A DNA stretch of 47,989 bases from Ignavibacteriota bacterium (GTDB taxonomy: Bacteria; Bacteroidota; Ignavibacteria; UBA10030; UBA6906): assembly GCA_003157485.1 (NCBI GenBank), contig PMJQ01000202.1:348-48336 (forward strand), read 5' to 3'. The notes beneath the pieces are model-generated. The model did no database searches. It saw only the letters and a list, made by a program, of their open reading frames with translations, and had not been told where the DNA came from. A program made the position numbers and the translations under genes. Shown here in pieces: positions 8,371-16,603 of this stretch (its first letter is position 1; every line of letters starts with the position of its first letter).

Positions 8371-9711
8371 TCAGCATGAGCTTACCTCGATCATCCCGTT
8401 CCGTTCACGAAACGTGACGCCACTGAGCGCCGCGTCGATGATCTTCTTCGCCCCGTTGATTTCCAGCTTCGTGTTCTCAAATACCGTCTCGCAGACTTTC
8501 ACCGTGACGTCCTGGTTTTTCTTGAGCGAATCCTTCAGGCCCGCCAGCTCCGCCTTTATCGCAGCGATGCGTTGCGGGAGGGCCTTCTGTGCGGCCTGAA
8601 GCTTCCGGAGTGAATTTTGCTTTTCGGCATCAAGCGACCCCGCGTCAATCTGCATCCGCACAAGTCTGTAAACCGCTTCTTTGACCTCCGCGGTCTGTTC
8701 CTCCGCCTGCTTCAACTCCCGCTCAGCCGAAGGGAGCCGCTCGAGTATCCTCCCTCTCTTCCCGGCACGGATTTTCGCCTGAAGCCCGTCCGTCGATCCT
8801 ATCGTGTTCACGACAATCCCGCCATCCGCGTGGAGGACCCCTCCCGCGATCACTGCACGCGGGGCGTCAATGATCCCTTTTGCATCCACCGTTCCGTTGA
8901 CGGACTCCCGTCCAAGATGCACGTCTTTCCCGGCGGTGACAGTCTGATTGAGGAGATGGAGAAGCGTGACGCTTCCTCCGGCCGCAAGACGGCCTTTGCC
9001 GCGCCCCACAAACCCCTTTGTGATCGTGACATCCTCCCCCGCCTCTATCTCTGCGTCCTCGACATTCCCGTGGACAGTGAGCGATCCTTTCACACGGACG
9101 GTGATGTCGCCCCGAATGTCCCCGTTGACGACAAGCGACCCCGCGAAATCGACGTTTCCCGTCCCATAGTCGATCTGGCCGTTCACTGTAAGGACCGGCT
9201 GGACATCGACGGATCCCTCGCCCGCAACGATATTGCCTCCGGCGGTCGCGACGACCGCATCAGGGTCCGCAGAATCCACCGACGTGTTGGAACCTTTCCT
9301 GAGATGTGCGGGCTTACCCGGAACCGGCGGGAGCACCTCGCCTTGCACCGACATGCCGGGCGTGCCCGCGGAGGGAGGGTGTACAACTGCAATGCGCTGA
9401 CCGGGGGCGGCGTTCCGGTACATCGCCTTGATTCCGGGCTTCGGAGCAAAGAGCCATTCGATCCAGCCGTCTTCCCCCTTCACGGGCACGGTCCCCGACG
9501 CGACGACCACCATGACTCCGGCAGCCGTACCGGCGGCGATGTTCTCAAGTGCTTCGGAAAGTATGCCGGTGTTTACCCCGGCCACTTCCAGCGCCTCCCG
9601 AAGCTCCCGTACGGAGGGGACGGGAACGCCGGCGTCGATAATCACGATCGCCTGCATGCGGTCGGCGGCGATGCGTATCGCCGGGGCGGTTCCTGCCTTC
9701 TCTGGTTCCAT
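8371..9711 (-). CDS. FapA-type (DUF342) protein with polymer-forming beta-helix
   Basis: I choose the ATG at 9711, preceded by GGGAGGAGGCGCTT, rather than a GTG 30 bases upstream; this gives 446 residues. The FapA/DUF342 signature is clear: a central right-handed beta-helix with turns such as DFAGSLVVNGDIRGD, KGSLTVHGNVEDAEIEAG and AGKDVHLGRESVNGTVDAKG, followed by a helical coiled-coil segment (about 330-400, SAERELKQAEEQTAEVKE) and a beta C-terminus. The family is widespread and often encoded near flagellar or chemotaxis genes. Its proposed roles include polarity and surface localisation, but its biochemistry is poorly defined. It overlaps neither neighbour and belongs to the operon. Polar assembly of chemosensory or flagellar components is a reasonable guess only. 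Confidence 0.88.
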   Translation of the reverse strand: MEPEKAGTAPAIRIAADRMQAIVIIDAGVPVPSVRELREALEVAGVNTGILSEALENIAAGTAAGVMVVVASGTVPVKGEDGWIEWLFAPKPGIKAMYRNAAPGQRIAVVHPPSAGTPGMSVQGEVLPPVPGKPAHLRKGSNTSVDSADPDAVVATAGGNIVAGEGSVDVQPVLTVNGQIDYGTGNVDFAGSLVVNGDIRGDITVRVKGSLTVHGNVEDAEIEAGEDVTITKGFVGRGKGRLAAGGSVTLLHLLNQTVTAGKDVHLGRESVNGTVDAKGIIDAPRAVIAGGVLHADGGIVVNTIGSTDGLQAKIRAGKRGRILERLPSAERELKQAEEQTAEVKEAVYRLVRMQIDAGSLDAEKQNSLRKLQAAQKALPQRIAAIKAELAGLKDSLKKNQDVTVKVCETVFENTKLEINGAKKIIDAALSGVTFRERNGMIEVSSC

Positions 9712-9747
9712 AAGCGCCTCCTCCCGCATTGTCCCGGCCACCCTCTC

Positions 9748-10326
9748 TTACTCCGTTTGTCCGTAATTCTTCAGCTGACCCTTTTCCTCCCCAGCAACCG
9801 CCGCGTAACACTCAGGGCACACCCCGTGAGAGAGATCCGCTTCCGTCCGTTCCGTCATGAACGATTCGACGGCATGCCACTCACCGTGATCGTCGCGTAT
9901 GCGCTTGCACCGGGGGCAGATCGAGAGAAGACCCTGAAGCTGTTCCACCTCGTTCTGAAGAGAAAGTATTCTCTCCGCAACGCGGAGGCGCATGTTCAGA
10001 TCCACGATCTCGCACGGCTTCGTCATAAAGTCATCGGCCCCCGCGCTCATACCCTCGAAGTAGCCGACTTTCGAGTCGAGCGCCGTAAATATGATCACGT
10101 ACGTGTACCCGGGCCGGGGGTTCTCACGCACCCTCCGCGTCAGTTCAAGGCCGTCCATCAAGGGCATCATCCAGTCCGTAATGACCACCTGCGGCGGAGA
10201 CGCGAGAAATGCGTCCCACGCCTCCTTCCCGTTTTCCGCCGACACGACCTCGTGGCCCAGTTTTTTGAGCCTCTCCACAAGGACCAGACGCGACGCGTCG
10301 TCGTCTTCGGCTATGAGGATCTTCAT
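9748..10326 (-). CDS. response regulator with Cys-rich (zinc-ribbon-like) tail
   Basis: A 192-residue protein: receiver domain (1-120) with Glu7-Asp8-Asp9 pocket, acceptor Asp in VITDWMMP and Lys in MTKPC, then a short coiled coil (LRVAERILSLQNEVEQLQGLL) leading to a tail with ICPRCKRIRDDHGEW and GVCPECY. The two CxxC pairs about 40 residues apart look like a zinc-ribbon. The same tail, in the form I-C-x-x-C-K-K-I-R-D-D, is common on PAS/response-regulator proteins of many bacteria, but its function is not established. It lies 14 bases after the hybrid kinase gene, whose HPt domain is the obvious phosphate donor. Confidence 0.88.
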   Translation of the reverse strand: MKILIAEDDDASRLVLVERLKKLGHEVVSAENGKEAWDAFLASPPQVVITDWMMPLMDGLELTRRVRENPRPGYTYVIIFTALDSKVGYFEGMSAGADDFMTKPCEIVDLNMRLRVAERILSLQNEVEQLQGLLSICPRCKRIRDDHGEWHAVESFMTERTEADLSHGVCPECYAAVAGEEKGQLKNYGQTE

Positions 10327-10340
10327 TGCCGGTGCTCCTT

Positions 10341-12533
10341 TCAGAGATACATTTTCTCCAGCTCGAGTGATATCCTCCGAGATTCCTCTTCCAGCCTGTC
10401 AACAAAACCATCGGCGCCCGACAGCACCCCCGACTGCCCCATCTTCTGAAGCGATTCACAAATGCCGACCATCGTCTTGATTCCCAGGTTCCCGCTCAGC
10501 CCTTTGAGCGAATGCGCGGCCTGAAAAAGCGCTTCCGGATCTCCCTTGCCGAGCGCTTCCTTCATGCGGGCTATCCTCGCCGGAGCGTCCTCAAGAAAGC
10601 CCCGTATCAGCTCGGTGAACATCGAAGGGTCCCGTTTCCTGCTCAGATCCTGCAGATGTTCGAGCCGTTTCCAGTCGATCCCGGGATCGGAACCGGCGAC
10701 CGGCTTCTCAGGAACCGCCTCAGGAGCGGGCGCGCCGGAATTCATCTCACCGGGTCGGTTTGCCCACGTGCGAAGCGAATCCTCCAGCCCTTTGAGCATT
10801 ATCGGCTTTGTGATGTAATCATCCATCCCCGCGGCGAGGCACTTTTCCTTTTCCCCCTGCATGGCGTTCGCCGTCATCGCGACGATCGGCGTCCGGCGTC
10901 CGCTCCCTTCCGCGATCCGGATTGCACGCGTCGCCTCCAGCCCGTCCATGACGGGCATATGACAGTCCATGTAGACGATATCAAACCCGCCGGCGGCGAC
11001 CGCCTTCACGCCTTCGCGCCCGTCCCCGACGATCTGGACCTGGCATCCGAGTTTTTCGAGCATAAGGCGTGCAACGGCCTGGTTCCCTTCGTTGTCCTCG
11101 ACGACGAGGACCTTTGTACCGCCGGGAAGAGCCGTCTGTGCCTGGAGATCGCCATCCGCGCTCCTGACGCGGACGTTTTTCCGCACGAACCCCGCTTCGG
11201 CCTTCTTTAACGCGACGGTGAACCAGAATTTGCTCCCGCGGCCGGGGACGCTTGAAAATCCGATGTTCCCCCCCATGAGCTCCGCGAGCTGGCGGGAGAT
11301 CACGAGCCCCAGCCCCGTCCCCCCGTACTTCCGCGTCGCCGAACCGTCCCCCTGCTGAAAAGGCTGGAAGAGTGTCGGCTGGACTTCCGGCGGGATGCCG
11401 ACCCCGGTGTCGCTCACGGTGAACCTGACGAGCGACGCGTCTCCCCTGTCGCGCTCCAGCTCCGCGTCAATCGACACGCTCCCCTTCTCCGTAAACTTGA
11501 GCGCGTTGCCGATGAGGTTTGTCAGTATCTGGAGAAGCCTCACCTGATCTCCGGAGACGATCACGGGGACATCCTCCGCCACGCAGGTTACGAGATCGAT
11601 CCCTTTCTCTCTTGCCCTGAGTCCGAGAAGGTGCCCCGCCTGCTCCACCGCTTCGCGCGGAGAGAACGGAAGATCCTCGAGGATCATCTTCCCCGCTTCG
11701 ATCTTGGAAAAGTCGAGTATGTCGTTGATGACGGCAAGAAGGGCCTTGCTGCTCTTCTCGATGATGGAGAGATACCCCTTCTGCTCCGCGCCCAGGGGCG
11801 TGTCCTGGAGAAGACCGACGAGTCCCATGATGCCGTTCATAGGCGTCCTGATCTCGTGGCTCATGTTGGCAACGAACTGCCGCTTGGCTTCGTTGGCGAC
11901 CTCGGCGCGCTGCAGCGCCAGCTCCAGATCCTTCGTTCGCTCCTTCACTGTTTTCTCGAGCATCCGGTTCTGGTCGTTGATTTTCCTGTACAGAGCGGCG
12001 CTCTCGAGGGCGTTCGCGCAGTTCAGCAGTATGATCGAGAGAAGGTTCAGCGACGCGTCGGTCACCTGAAGCGCCTCCTCCGGAAGGACCCCCACGAACA
12101 TCCCCAGGACCTTCGAGCGGGTCGCAAGCGCATGGAGAACAAGCGTGTTCCCGTAGTTCCTTGCCGGGACAAGGACCGAGCGGTTCTGGTTCAGGGCCCA
12201 GGCAAACGTCCCCTCGCCGATCTGCAGGTCCACCTCCTGCTGCAGGAGCGCGCTGTCCGCCTTCGGCTCGCAGTCGATCATCGTGAAATCAAAGTCCGCG
12301 TCATCCACCGTGAAGAAGGCGATCGCCCTGAACGCGAAAAGACGGTTCAGATGCGCCCGCGCCGCCGCAAGGATGGCGGCGTCGTCCTGCTCGTCGTTGA
12401 TGCGGCTGTGAAAATCCCCCAGAGACGCCGCAAGATCGAGGGAGTCCAGCACCCAGCGGTTGACTTCCTCGAGGCGCTTCACGCGCGTCTCGGTCTCCCG
12501 CAGATGCTCCACCAGTTCGAGGAATTCGCTCAT
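10341..12533 (-). CDS. hybrid sensor histidine kinase, GAF-HisKA-HATPase-REC-HPt
   Basis: A 730-residue cytoplasmic kinase with no membrane segment. Order: coiled coil (1-30), GAF-like sensor domain (about 50-185), coiled coil, HisKA with the phospho-His226 in [12 protein letters not shown], HATPase (N box in [13 protein letters not shown] boxes [10 protein letters not shown] and [14 protein letters not shown]), receiver domain (Asp in [13 protein letters not shown]), and an HPt domain with the His in [13 protein letters not shown] near residue 680. This is the BarA/ArcB multistep phosphorelay layout, so phosphate should leave through the HPt to a separate receiver, most simply the response regulator 14 bases downstream. 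It overlaps the HDOD gene stop as ATGA, which indicates translational coupling. Confidence 0.94.
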   Translation of the reverse strand: MSEFLELVEHLRETETRVKRLEEVNRWVLDSLDLAASLGDFHSRINDEQDDAAILAAARAHLNRLFAFRAIAFFTVDDADFDFTMIDCEPKADSALLQQEVDLQIGEGTFAWALNQNRSVLVPARNYGNTLVLHALATRSKVLGMFVGVLPEEALQVTDASLNLLSIILLNCANALESAALYRKINDQNRMLEKTVKERTKDLELALQRAEVANEAKRQFVANMSHEIRTPMNGIMGLVGLLQDTPLGAEQKGYLSIIEKSSKALLAVINDILDFSKIEAGKMILEDLPFSPREAVEQAGHLLGLRAREKGIDLVTCVAEDVPVIVSGDQVRLLQILTNLIGNALKFTEKGSVSIDAELERDRGDASLVRFTVSDTGVGIPPEVQPTLFQPFQQGDGSATRKYGGTGLGLVISRQLAELMGGNIGFSSVPGRGSKFWFTVALKKAEAGFVRKNVRVRSADGDLQAQTALPGGTKVLVVEDNEGNQAVARLMLEKLGCQVQIVGDGREGVKAVAAGGFDIVYMDCHMPVMDGLEATRAIRIAEGSGRRTPIVAMTANAMQGEKEKCLAAGMDDYITKPIMLKGLEDSLRTWANRPGEMNSGAPAPEAVPEKPVAGSDPGIDWKRLEHLQDLSRKRDPSMFTELIRGFLEDAPARIARMKEALGKGDPEALFQAAHSLKGLSGNLGIKTMVGICESLQKMGQSGVLSGADGFVDRLEEESRRISLELEKMYL

Positions 12534-13387
12534 GATCGCTTCTTCACTCCAAGAGAGTCAATGGCATCGTCGTACTGCTGCTCGACGGTTTTCATTGTCG
12601 ACCTGAGTATCCCCTCGGTGAACCCGAGGAGCTTCCAGGCCGGACGGTCAAGCGGCGGGACGAACTGTTCGCCGCTGCTTCCCAGCTGCATTACGTGCGC
12701 GATGATGTCCGCCACGTGGATTATCGCCGCTTCCACGGGATACTGCACCGCGGTCCCGGGGTCGTGATGGCATCTGACGACCTCCTCGAGGCTGACGGGA
12801 AGCTTCCAGAGCTCCATCAGCGCCCCGCCGATTGCGGCATGCGTGTAGCCGATCACTTCCCGCTCGGCGTCAAAGAGCATGAGCTTCTCCTGCGTGCAGC
12901 GGAGAATCGTCTCCTGGCTCAGCTCCTGCGCCTTGGTGAAAAGGACGAGTCGTCCGATGTCATGCATCATCCCCGCCACAAAGAACCGCTCCACGTTCGG
13001 CTCCCGTCGAAGCGTGGCAAGCGTGCGAGCGGCCAGGCCGCACCCCACGCTGTGCCGCCAGAAGGACTCCATCGTCACGAACTCCTTCGGGATCCCCTTG
13101 AACAGATCGATAACGGAAGTCGCCAGGGCGAGCGCACCGAGCTGCTGCGTCCCGACGATCGTCACCGCGTGCGTAATCGTTTCGACTTTCGACGGGAAGC
13201 TGTAGAAGACGCTGTTCACAATCCTCAGGAGCCGGGCGCTCAGGCCCGCATCCTCCCGGATGATCTTTGAAATGTCCGCCATCGACTTCCGCGGATTGTT
13301 TATCGCCTCGTCGAGGCGCGCATGGATCTTCGGCAGCGACGAGATCTCAACGTATCCGCGCAACAGGTCACGTGGGCTCGTCAGCAT
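12530..13387 (-). CDS. HDOD-domain signalling protein
   Basis: This 285-residue protein is a single HDOD domain with short flanks: the N-terminal [17 protein letters not shown] and [23 protein letters not shown], then [18 protein letters not shown], and the HD-like core [18 protein letters not shown] proteins look like HD-type phosphohydrolases that have lost activity and generally act as signalling partners; several regulate motility and c-di-GMP output. An apparent HD dyad (MHDIG) is present here, so residual hydrolase activity cannot be excluded. Its start lies inside the end of the upstream small gene and its stop overlaps the kinase start as ATGA. Confidence 0.92.
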   Translation of the reverse strand: MLTSPRDLLRGYVEISSLPKIHARLDEAINNPRKSMADISKIIREDAGLSARLLRIVNSVFYSFPSKVETITHAVTIVGTQQLGALALATSVIDLFKGIPKEFVTMESFWRHSVGCGLAARTLATLRREPNVERFFVAGMMHDIGRLVLFTKAQELSQETILRCTQEKLMLFDAEREVIGYTHAAIGGALMELWKLPVSLEEVVRCHHDPGTAVQYPVEAAIIHVADIIAHVMQLGSSGEQFVPPLDRPAWKLLGFTEGILRSTMKTVEQQYDDAIDSLGVKKRS

Positions 13388-13730
13388 GGTTGCTCTCCGC
13401 TTGATGTTCCGTTATAAAATGGTGTTTGAACAGCCGCATGAGTTCCCTGACCACCGGGTCGTCAGCGTCGGCATGGCGGAACCGGTCCAGCGCGACACGT
13501 TCCGCCGCCTCCATGAGAGCGGGGTCGACCTCATCGGCGGCGCGGGCCTCGATAATGTTCTGGTCGACCCCCTTCACGTCCAGGTCGGTCACCCCCCACA
13601 TCCTGAATATCTTCAACGCTTTTTCGGTGACGGCCTCCCCCACTCTGAGAAGGACATGACCATGGCGATCTTTGACGTCGGCCGCAAGGACCATGTCGGG
13701 CCTGGCGTCAGCGATGTTTATCGTTCCCAT
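13368..13730 (-). CDS. small protein with HD-GYP N-terminal-like linker domain
   Basis: I start at the ATG at 13730 (120 residues), because the preceding 38 codons of open frame have no domain character. The first 65 residues, MGTINIADARPDMVLAADV and DRHGHVLLRVGEAVTEKALK, match the beta-rich segment commonly seen just before HD or HD-GYP domains. The rest is a polar helical tail. As it is followed by, and overlaps by 20 bases, the HDOD gene, it looks like a detached regulatory domain of an HD-type signalling protein. A ribosome site (GGGAGAAACGG) lies rather far upstream. Role: probably a partner of the HDOD protein. Confidence 0.75.
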   Translation of the reverse strand: MGTINIADARPDMVLAADVKDRHGHVLLRVGEAVTEKALKIFRMWGVTDLDVKGVDQNIIEARAADEVDPALMEAAERVALDRFRHADADDPVVRELMRLFKHHFITEHQAESNHADEPT

Positions 13731-13792
13731 GTCGGTTTCCGTTTCTCCCGTGATAGAGTTTATTTCATTGCGCCGGACACTCCCGACGTGCG

Positions 13793-14053
13793 TTACTCTG
13801 CAAATCGAAATTTCGACGCCGCAATACCCAGCGTTGTCCCGCACCGCTTTGTCCTGTGCGTGAACAGGAGGATCCCCTCGGGGGGGAGGCCTTCTTCTAT
13901 CCTACGCCGGTTCACCTGGTATCCGTCCATCACCATCGTCCTGTCTGCCAGGAAATCTTCACGCGTGTGCCATTCCTTCCGGCACATCGAACAACGCTTG
14001 AATGGAGTCTCTGTTGTCGGCATGACAGTCTCTGATCTGGTTCCGGTGTCCAT
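13793..14053 (-). CDS. small Zn-ribbon-like protein, first gene of the chemosensory operon
   Basis: An 86-residue protein with FKRCSMCRKEWHTREDFL near the N-terminus and HRTKRCGTTLGIAASKF at the C-terminus. The two-Cys pair plus a later His and Cys suggests a compact metal site (CxxC...H...C). Similar short proteins with a C-terminal Cys-Gly-Thr-Thr-Leu occur in other bacteria, as far as I recall, without assigned function. Two starts are possible: 14053, or 14023 (M-P-T-T-E). Neither has a strong ribosome site. The sigma-54-like promoter at 14081-14096 predicts transcription from about 14070, which allows either. Being the first gene of a che operon is its only functional clue. Confidence 0.72.
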   Translation of the reverse strand: MDTGTRSETVMPTTETPFKRCSMCRKEWHTREDFLADRTMVMDGYQVNRRRIEEGLPPEGILLFTHRTKRCGTTLGIAASKFRFAE

Positions 14054-14080
14054 GCGCTACGGGCCTGCGGCATAGCGGAT

Positions 14081-14096
14081 TGCACACCGCGTGCCA
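14081..14096 (-). promoter_or_regulatory. sigma-54 promoter of the chemosensory operon
   Basis: The minus strand reads TGGCACGCGGTGTGCA. It matches the consensus TGGCACG-N4-TTGCW at all but one position (G for the first T of TTGC), with exact spacing. It lies 28-43 bases before the first possible start of the operon, in a gene-free gap of 242 bases. Confidence 0.72.
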
Positions 14097-14189
14097 CCTG
14101 GAGGAGGACACACACCGTGCAGAGAGAGTCGGATGGAGGGAAATTATTGGCCGGGAGAGGTTTTCGAACCGGGGAGGAGCGGGACAGGT

Positions 14190-14221
14190 GGCTGATGTTC
14201 CGCTTCTGTTCAATATCAGCC
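14190..14221. repeat. inverted repeat in the intergenic gap
   Basis: GGCTGAT (14190-14196) and ATCAGCC (14215-14221) are complementary arms with an 18-base loop, about 95-125 bases upstream of the sigma-54 element. It could be an activator-binding site, or a weak terminator for the kinase gene ending at 14296. No T-tract is present. Confidence 0.35.
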
Positions 14222-14295
14222 AGTTGACGGGAGACCCGCTTTATGCGACAATTGACACGATTCCAGCCGGGGATGTCTGGGAAAACGCACAGGTT

Positions 14296-16560
14296 TTATT
14301 CAGATTCTCCGGCAAGAACTTCGCGTATCGTCCTTATGAAAAGCTCGGGGGGGACCGGCTTTTGAATCGCCCGGAGATCCTCTTCCGCGAGAAGCTCGGT
14401 AATGACACGGTCCGACATGTAGCCTGTGCAGAAGAAGGCCTTGATCCCGGGATTGATCTTCTTCAGCTCGAGATAGAGCTGCCCGCCGTCCATGCCCGGC
14501 ATGACAAGATCGAGGACGACAATGTCGATCTCGTCCCGGTGGGCCGTGTACAGCTCGAGGGCCTCGCGGCCTCCCGGCGCGACATGGACTTTGTACCCCT
14601 GCTCCTCCAGAAGTTCCTTCCCCAGTTCGAGCATGACGGGCTCGTCATCGACGAGAAGCACCCCCTCGGGCCTTTTCTTCGCGCCGGGCCTCTCTCCGGT
14701 CCGGCGATTCTCCCCGGGGACCGGGGGGAGGAATATCCTGAACGTCGACCCGCTCCCCTCCTCGCTCTCCACAAGTATCGTCCCCCGGTGATTGCGGACC
14801 ACGTTGTACGCGACGGAGAGGCCAAGCCCGGTCCCTTTTCCCCTCTCCTTCGTCGTGAAAAACGGCTCGAAAATCCTGTCCCGAATCTCCTTCGGGATGC
14901 CGCACCCCGTATCGCTCACGCGCAGCTCGACGCTCCGCTCTCCGTGCGCCTGAAGAAGATGGGGGCTGACAGTGCCGCCGGGGTCGGCGGAGACCGCTTC
15001 GATCGTAAGCACCTGGTCCCCCTGCCGCCCGTCTCCCGCCATCGCATCCCGGGCGTTGACGCACAGGTTCAACAGAACCTGATAGAGCTCATTCCTGTCG
15101 CCGACCACGTGCGGGAGATCCCTTCCCACGATCTTCCTGACCGTGATCGAGGGGGGGAATGTGTCGGAACAGAGGGCGGCCATTTCATCGACAAGCGCGG
15201 CCACATCCACGGGGGAGGTCTCGCGCCGCGTCTTGCGGGCGAACGAGAGGAGCTGTGCCGACAGCTCGGCCCCGCGAACGGCGGATTTCTCGATCGTCTG
15301 GCAGTAGCGCTGCACCTTCTCGGCCTCGGAGGCGTGTTTCTTGAGCTGCATCGTGAAGCCGAGTATGTTGTTCAGGATGTTGTTGAAGTCGTGCGCAATG
15401 CTGCTCGCAAGCGTGCCGATCCCTTCCATCTTCTGGGCCTGGTTCAACTGCTGCTCGAGCATGAGCCGGTCCGTGATGTCCCGCGAAATCGAAAGCACGT
15501 ACTTCTCCCCGTCAAACTCGATCGGGCGGCCCGAAATGAGGCCGCTCCGGACCTCGCCGCTCCTTACGCGGAAACCGGCTTCGAAGTTCTTCACGTCCCC
15601 GCGCCGGGCAAGCTCCCCGAGAAACTGATCGCGCTGAGCCGGGTCCGCCCATATCCCGAGATCCATTTCGCTTTTTCCCACGGCCTCTTCACGCGCGTAC
15701 CCGGTCTGTTCCGTAAACCCCTGATTTACCTCCACGAAGATGCCGTCCGCGATCCTGCTTATGGCGATGGCGTCCGAGCTCGTCCGTAATGCCTTCGAGA
15801 ACCTGTCCTCGGACTGGCGGAGAGCACGTTCGGTTCGTTTCCGCTCCGTGATATCCTGAAACACCTCGAGAACCGCCGGCTGCCCATTGTACGTCATCCG
15901 CGTGTGCGTGATGTGAAACGTTCTCCCGCCGGCAATCCCCGGGACTTCTATCCCCATCGGACTCCAGAGGGCTTCGCTCCGCTTCAGGGGACAATCGCCG
16001 CACTGGGTCCTGTCTTCCCTGTAGATTTCCCAGCAATGGTATTCGGCGCCGTTCGTGCGGAACTCCCGTTTGAGATTGTCGGACATGAAGAGTATCCTCC
16101 CCGTGTCATCCACGATATCCATCCCGAACGGTATCGTCTGCACGAGAAGCTGGCTGAACGCGTTGCTCTCCCGGAGCTGTTGCTCCATCCTGTGCTTGTA
16201 GAGGGCCATCTCGATCGTGATGTGAAGCTCCCGCTCCTCGAACGGCTTGAGGAGGTACCCGAATGGCTCCGTCACTTTTGCGCGCTGGAGGTTTTTGTCG
16301 TCGACAAACGCGGTCAGGTAGATGACCGGCACGTTCATCTTTTCCCGGATCGCACTTGCGGCCTCGATGCCGTCCATCGGCCCGCGGAGCATGATATCCA
16401 TAAGCACGAGATCCGGCTTCAGTTTCCGTGCATGCGCTATCGCCTCCTCGCCCGTCGCAACCGGCCCTGAGACGGTATAGCCGAAATGCTCGAGCCGCAT
16501 GCAGATGTCACGGGCGACGATGTTTTCATCCTCGACGACGAGTATTCTTGCTGAAGGCAT
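14296..16560 (-). CDS. hybrid sensor kinase, REC-PAS-PAS-HisKA-HATPase-REC
   Basis: A 754-residue cytoplasmic kinase. It starts with a receiver domain (1-120; [11 protein letters not shown], Asp in [10 protein letters not shown]), then a PAS domain with a Cys pair ([18 protein letters not shown]), a second PAS ([20 protein letters not shown]), HisKA with the His in [17 protein letters not shown], an HATPase domain ([27 protein letters not shown]) and a C-terminal receiver ([14 protein letters not shown]; Asp in [13 protein letters not shown]). The HDFNN form of the H box is typical of NtrB-like kinases. An N-terminal receiver means it can itself receive phosphate. It follows another kinase by 43 bases. 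Its partner could be the NtrC-type regulator in the same block. Confidence 0.93.
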   Translation of the reverse strand: MPSARILVVEDENIVARDICMRLEHFGYTVSGPVATGEEAIAHARKLKPDLVLMDIMLRGPMDGIEAASAIREKMNVPVIYLTAFVDDKNLQRAKVTEPFGYLLKPFEERELHITIEMALYKHRMEQQLRESNAFSQLLVQTIPFGMDIVDDTGRILFMSDNLKREFRTNGAEYHCWEIYREDRTQCGDCPLKRSEALWSPMGIEVPGIAGGRTFHITHTRMTYNGQPAVLEVFQDITERKRTERALRQSEDRFSKALRTSSDAIAISRIADGIFVEVNQGFTEQTGYAREEAVGKSEMDLGIWADPAQRDQFLGELARRGDVKNFEAGFRVRSGEVRSGLISGRPIEFDGEKYVLSISRDITDRLMLEQQLNQAQKMEGIGTLASSIAHDFNNILNNILGFTMQLKKHASEAEKVQRYCQTIEKSAVRGAELSAQLLSFARKTRRETSPVDVAALVDEMAALCSDTFPPSITVRKIVGRDLPHVVGDRNELYQVLLNLCVNARDAMAGDGRQGDQVLTIEAVSADPGGTVSPHLLQAHGERSVELRVSDTGCGIPKEIRDRIFEPFFTTKERGKGTGLGLSVAYNVVRNHRGTILVESEEGSGSTFRIFLPPVPGENRRTGERPGAKKRPEGVLLVDDEPVMLELGKELLEEQGYKVHVAPGGREALELYTAHRDEIDIVVLDLVMPGMDGGQLYLELKKINPGIKAFFCTGYMSDRVITELLAEEDLRAIQKPVPPELFIRTIREVLAGESE

Positions 16561-16603
16561 GACAGGCAGTCCTTTCGTGTACGTTATCCCGGACGCGCCC
16601 CGT

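Noticed and set aside
8617-10449. 610-residue plus-strand open frame and other long plus-strand frames
   Set aside because: These lie opposite well-defined genes, are rich in Arg/His/Pro and have no motifs; they are shadows produced by the high GC content.
14205-14222. Near-identical CTGGCTGATATTG(A/G)ACAG here (minus) and at about 40265-40282 (plus)
   Set aside because: An 18-base match with one mismatch is expected by chance a few times in 48 kb on both strands, and the flanks do not match.
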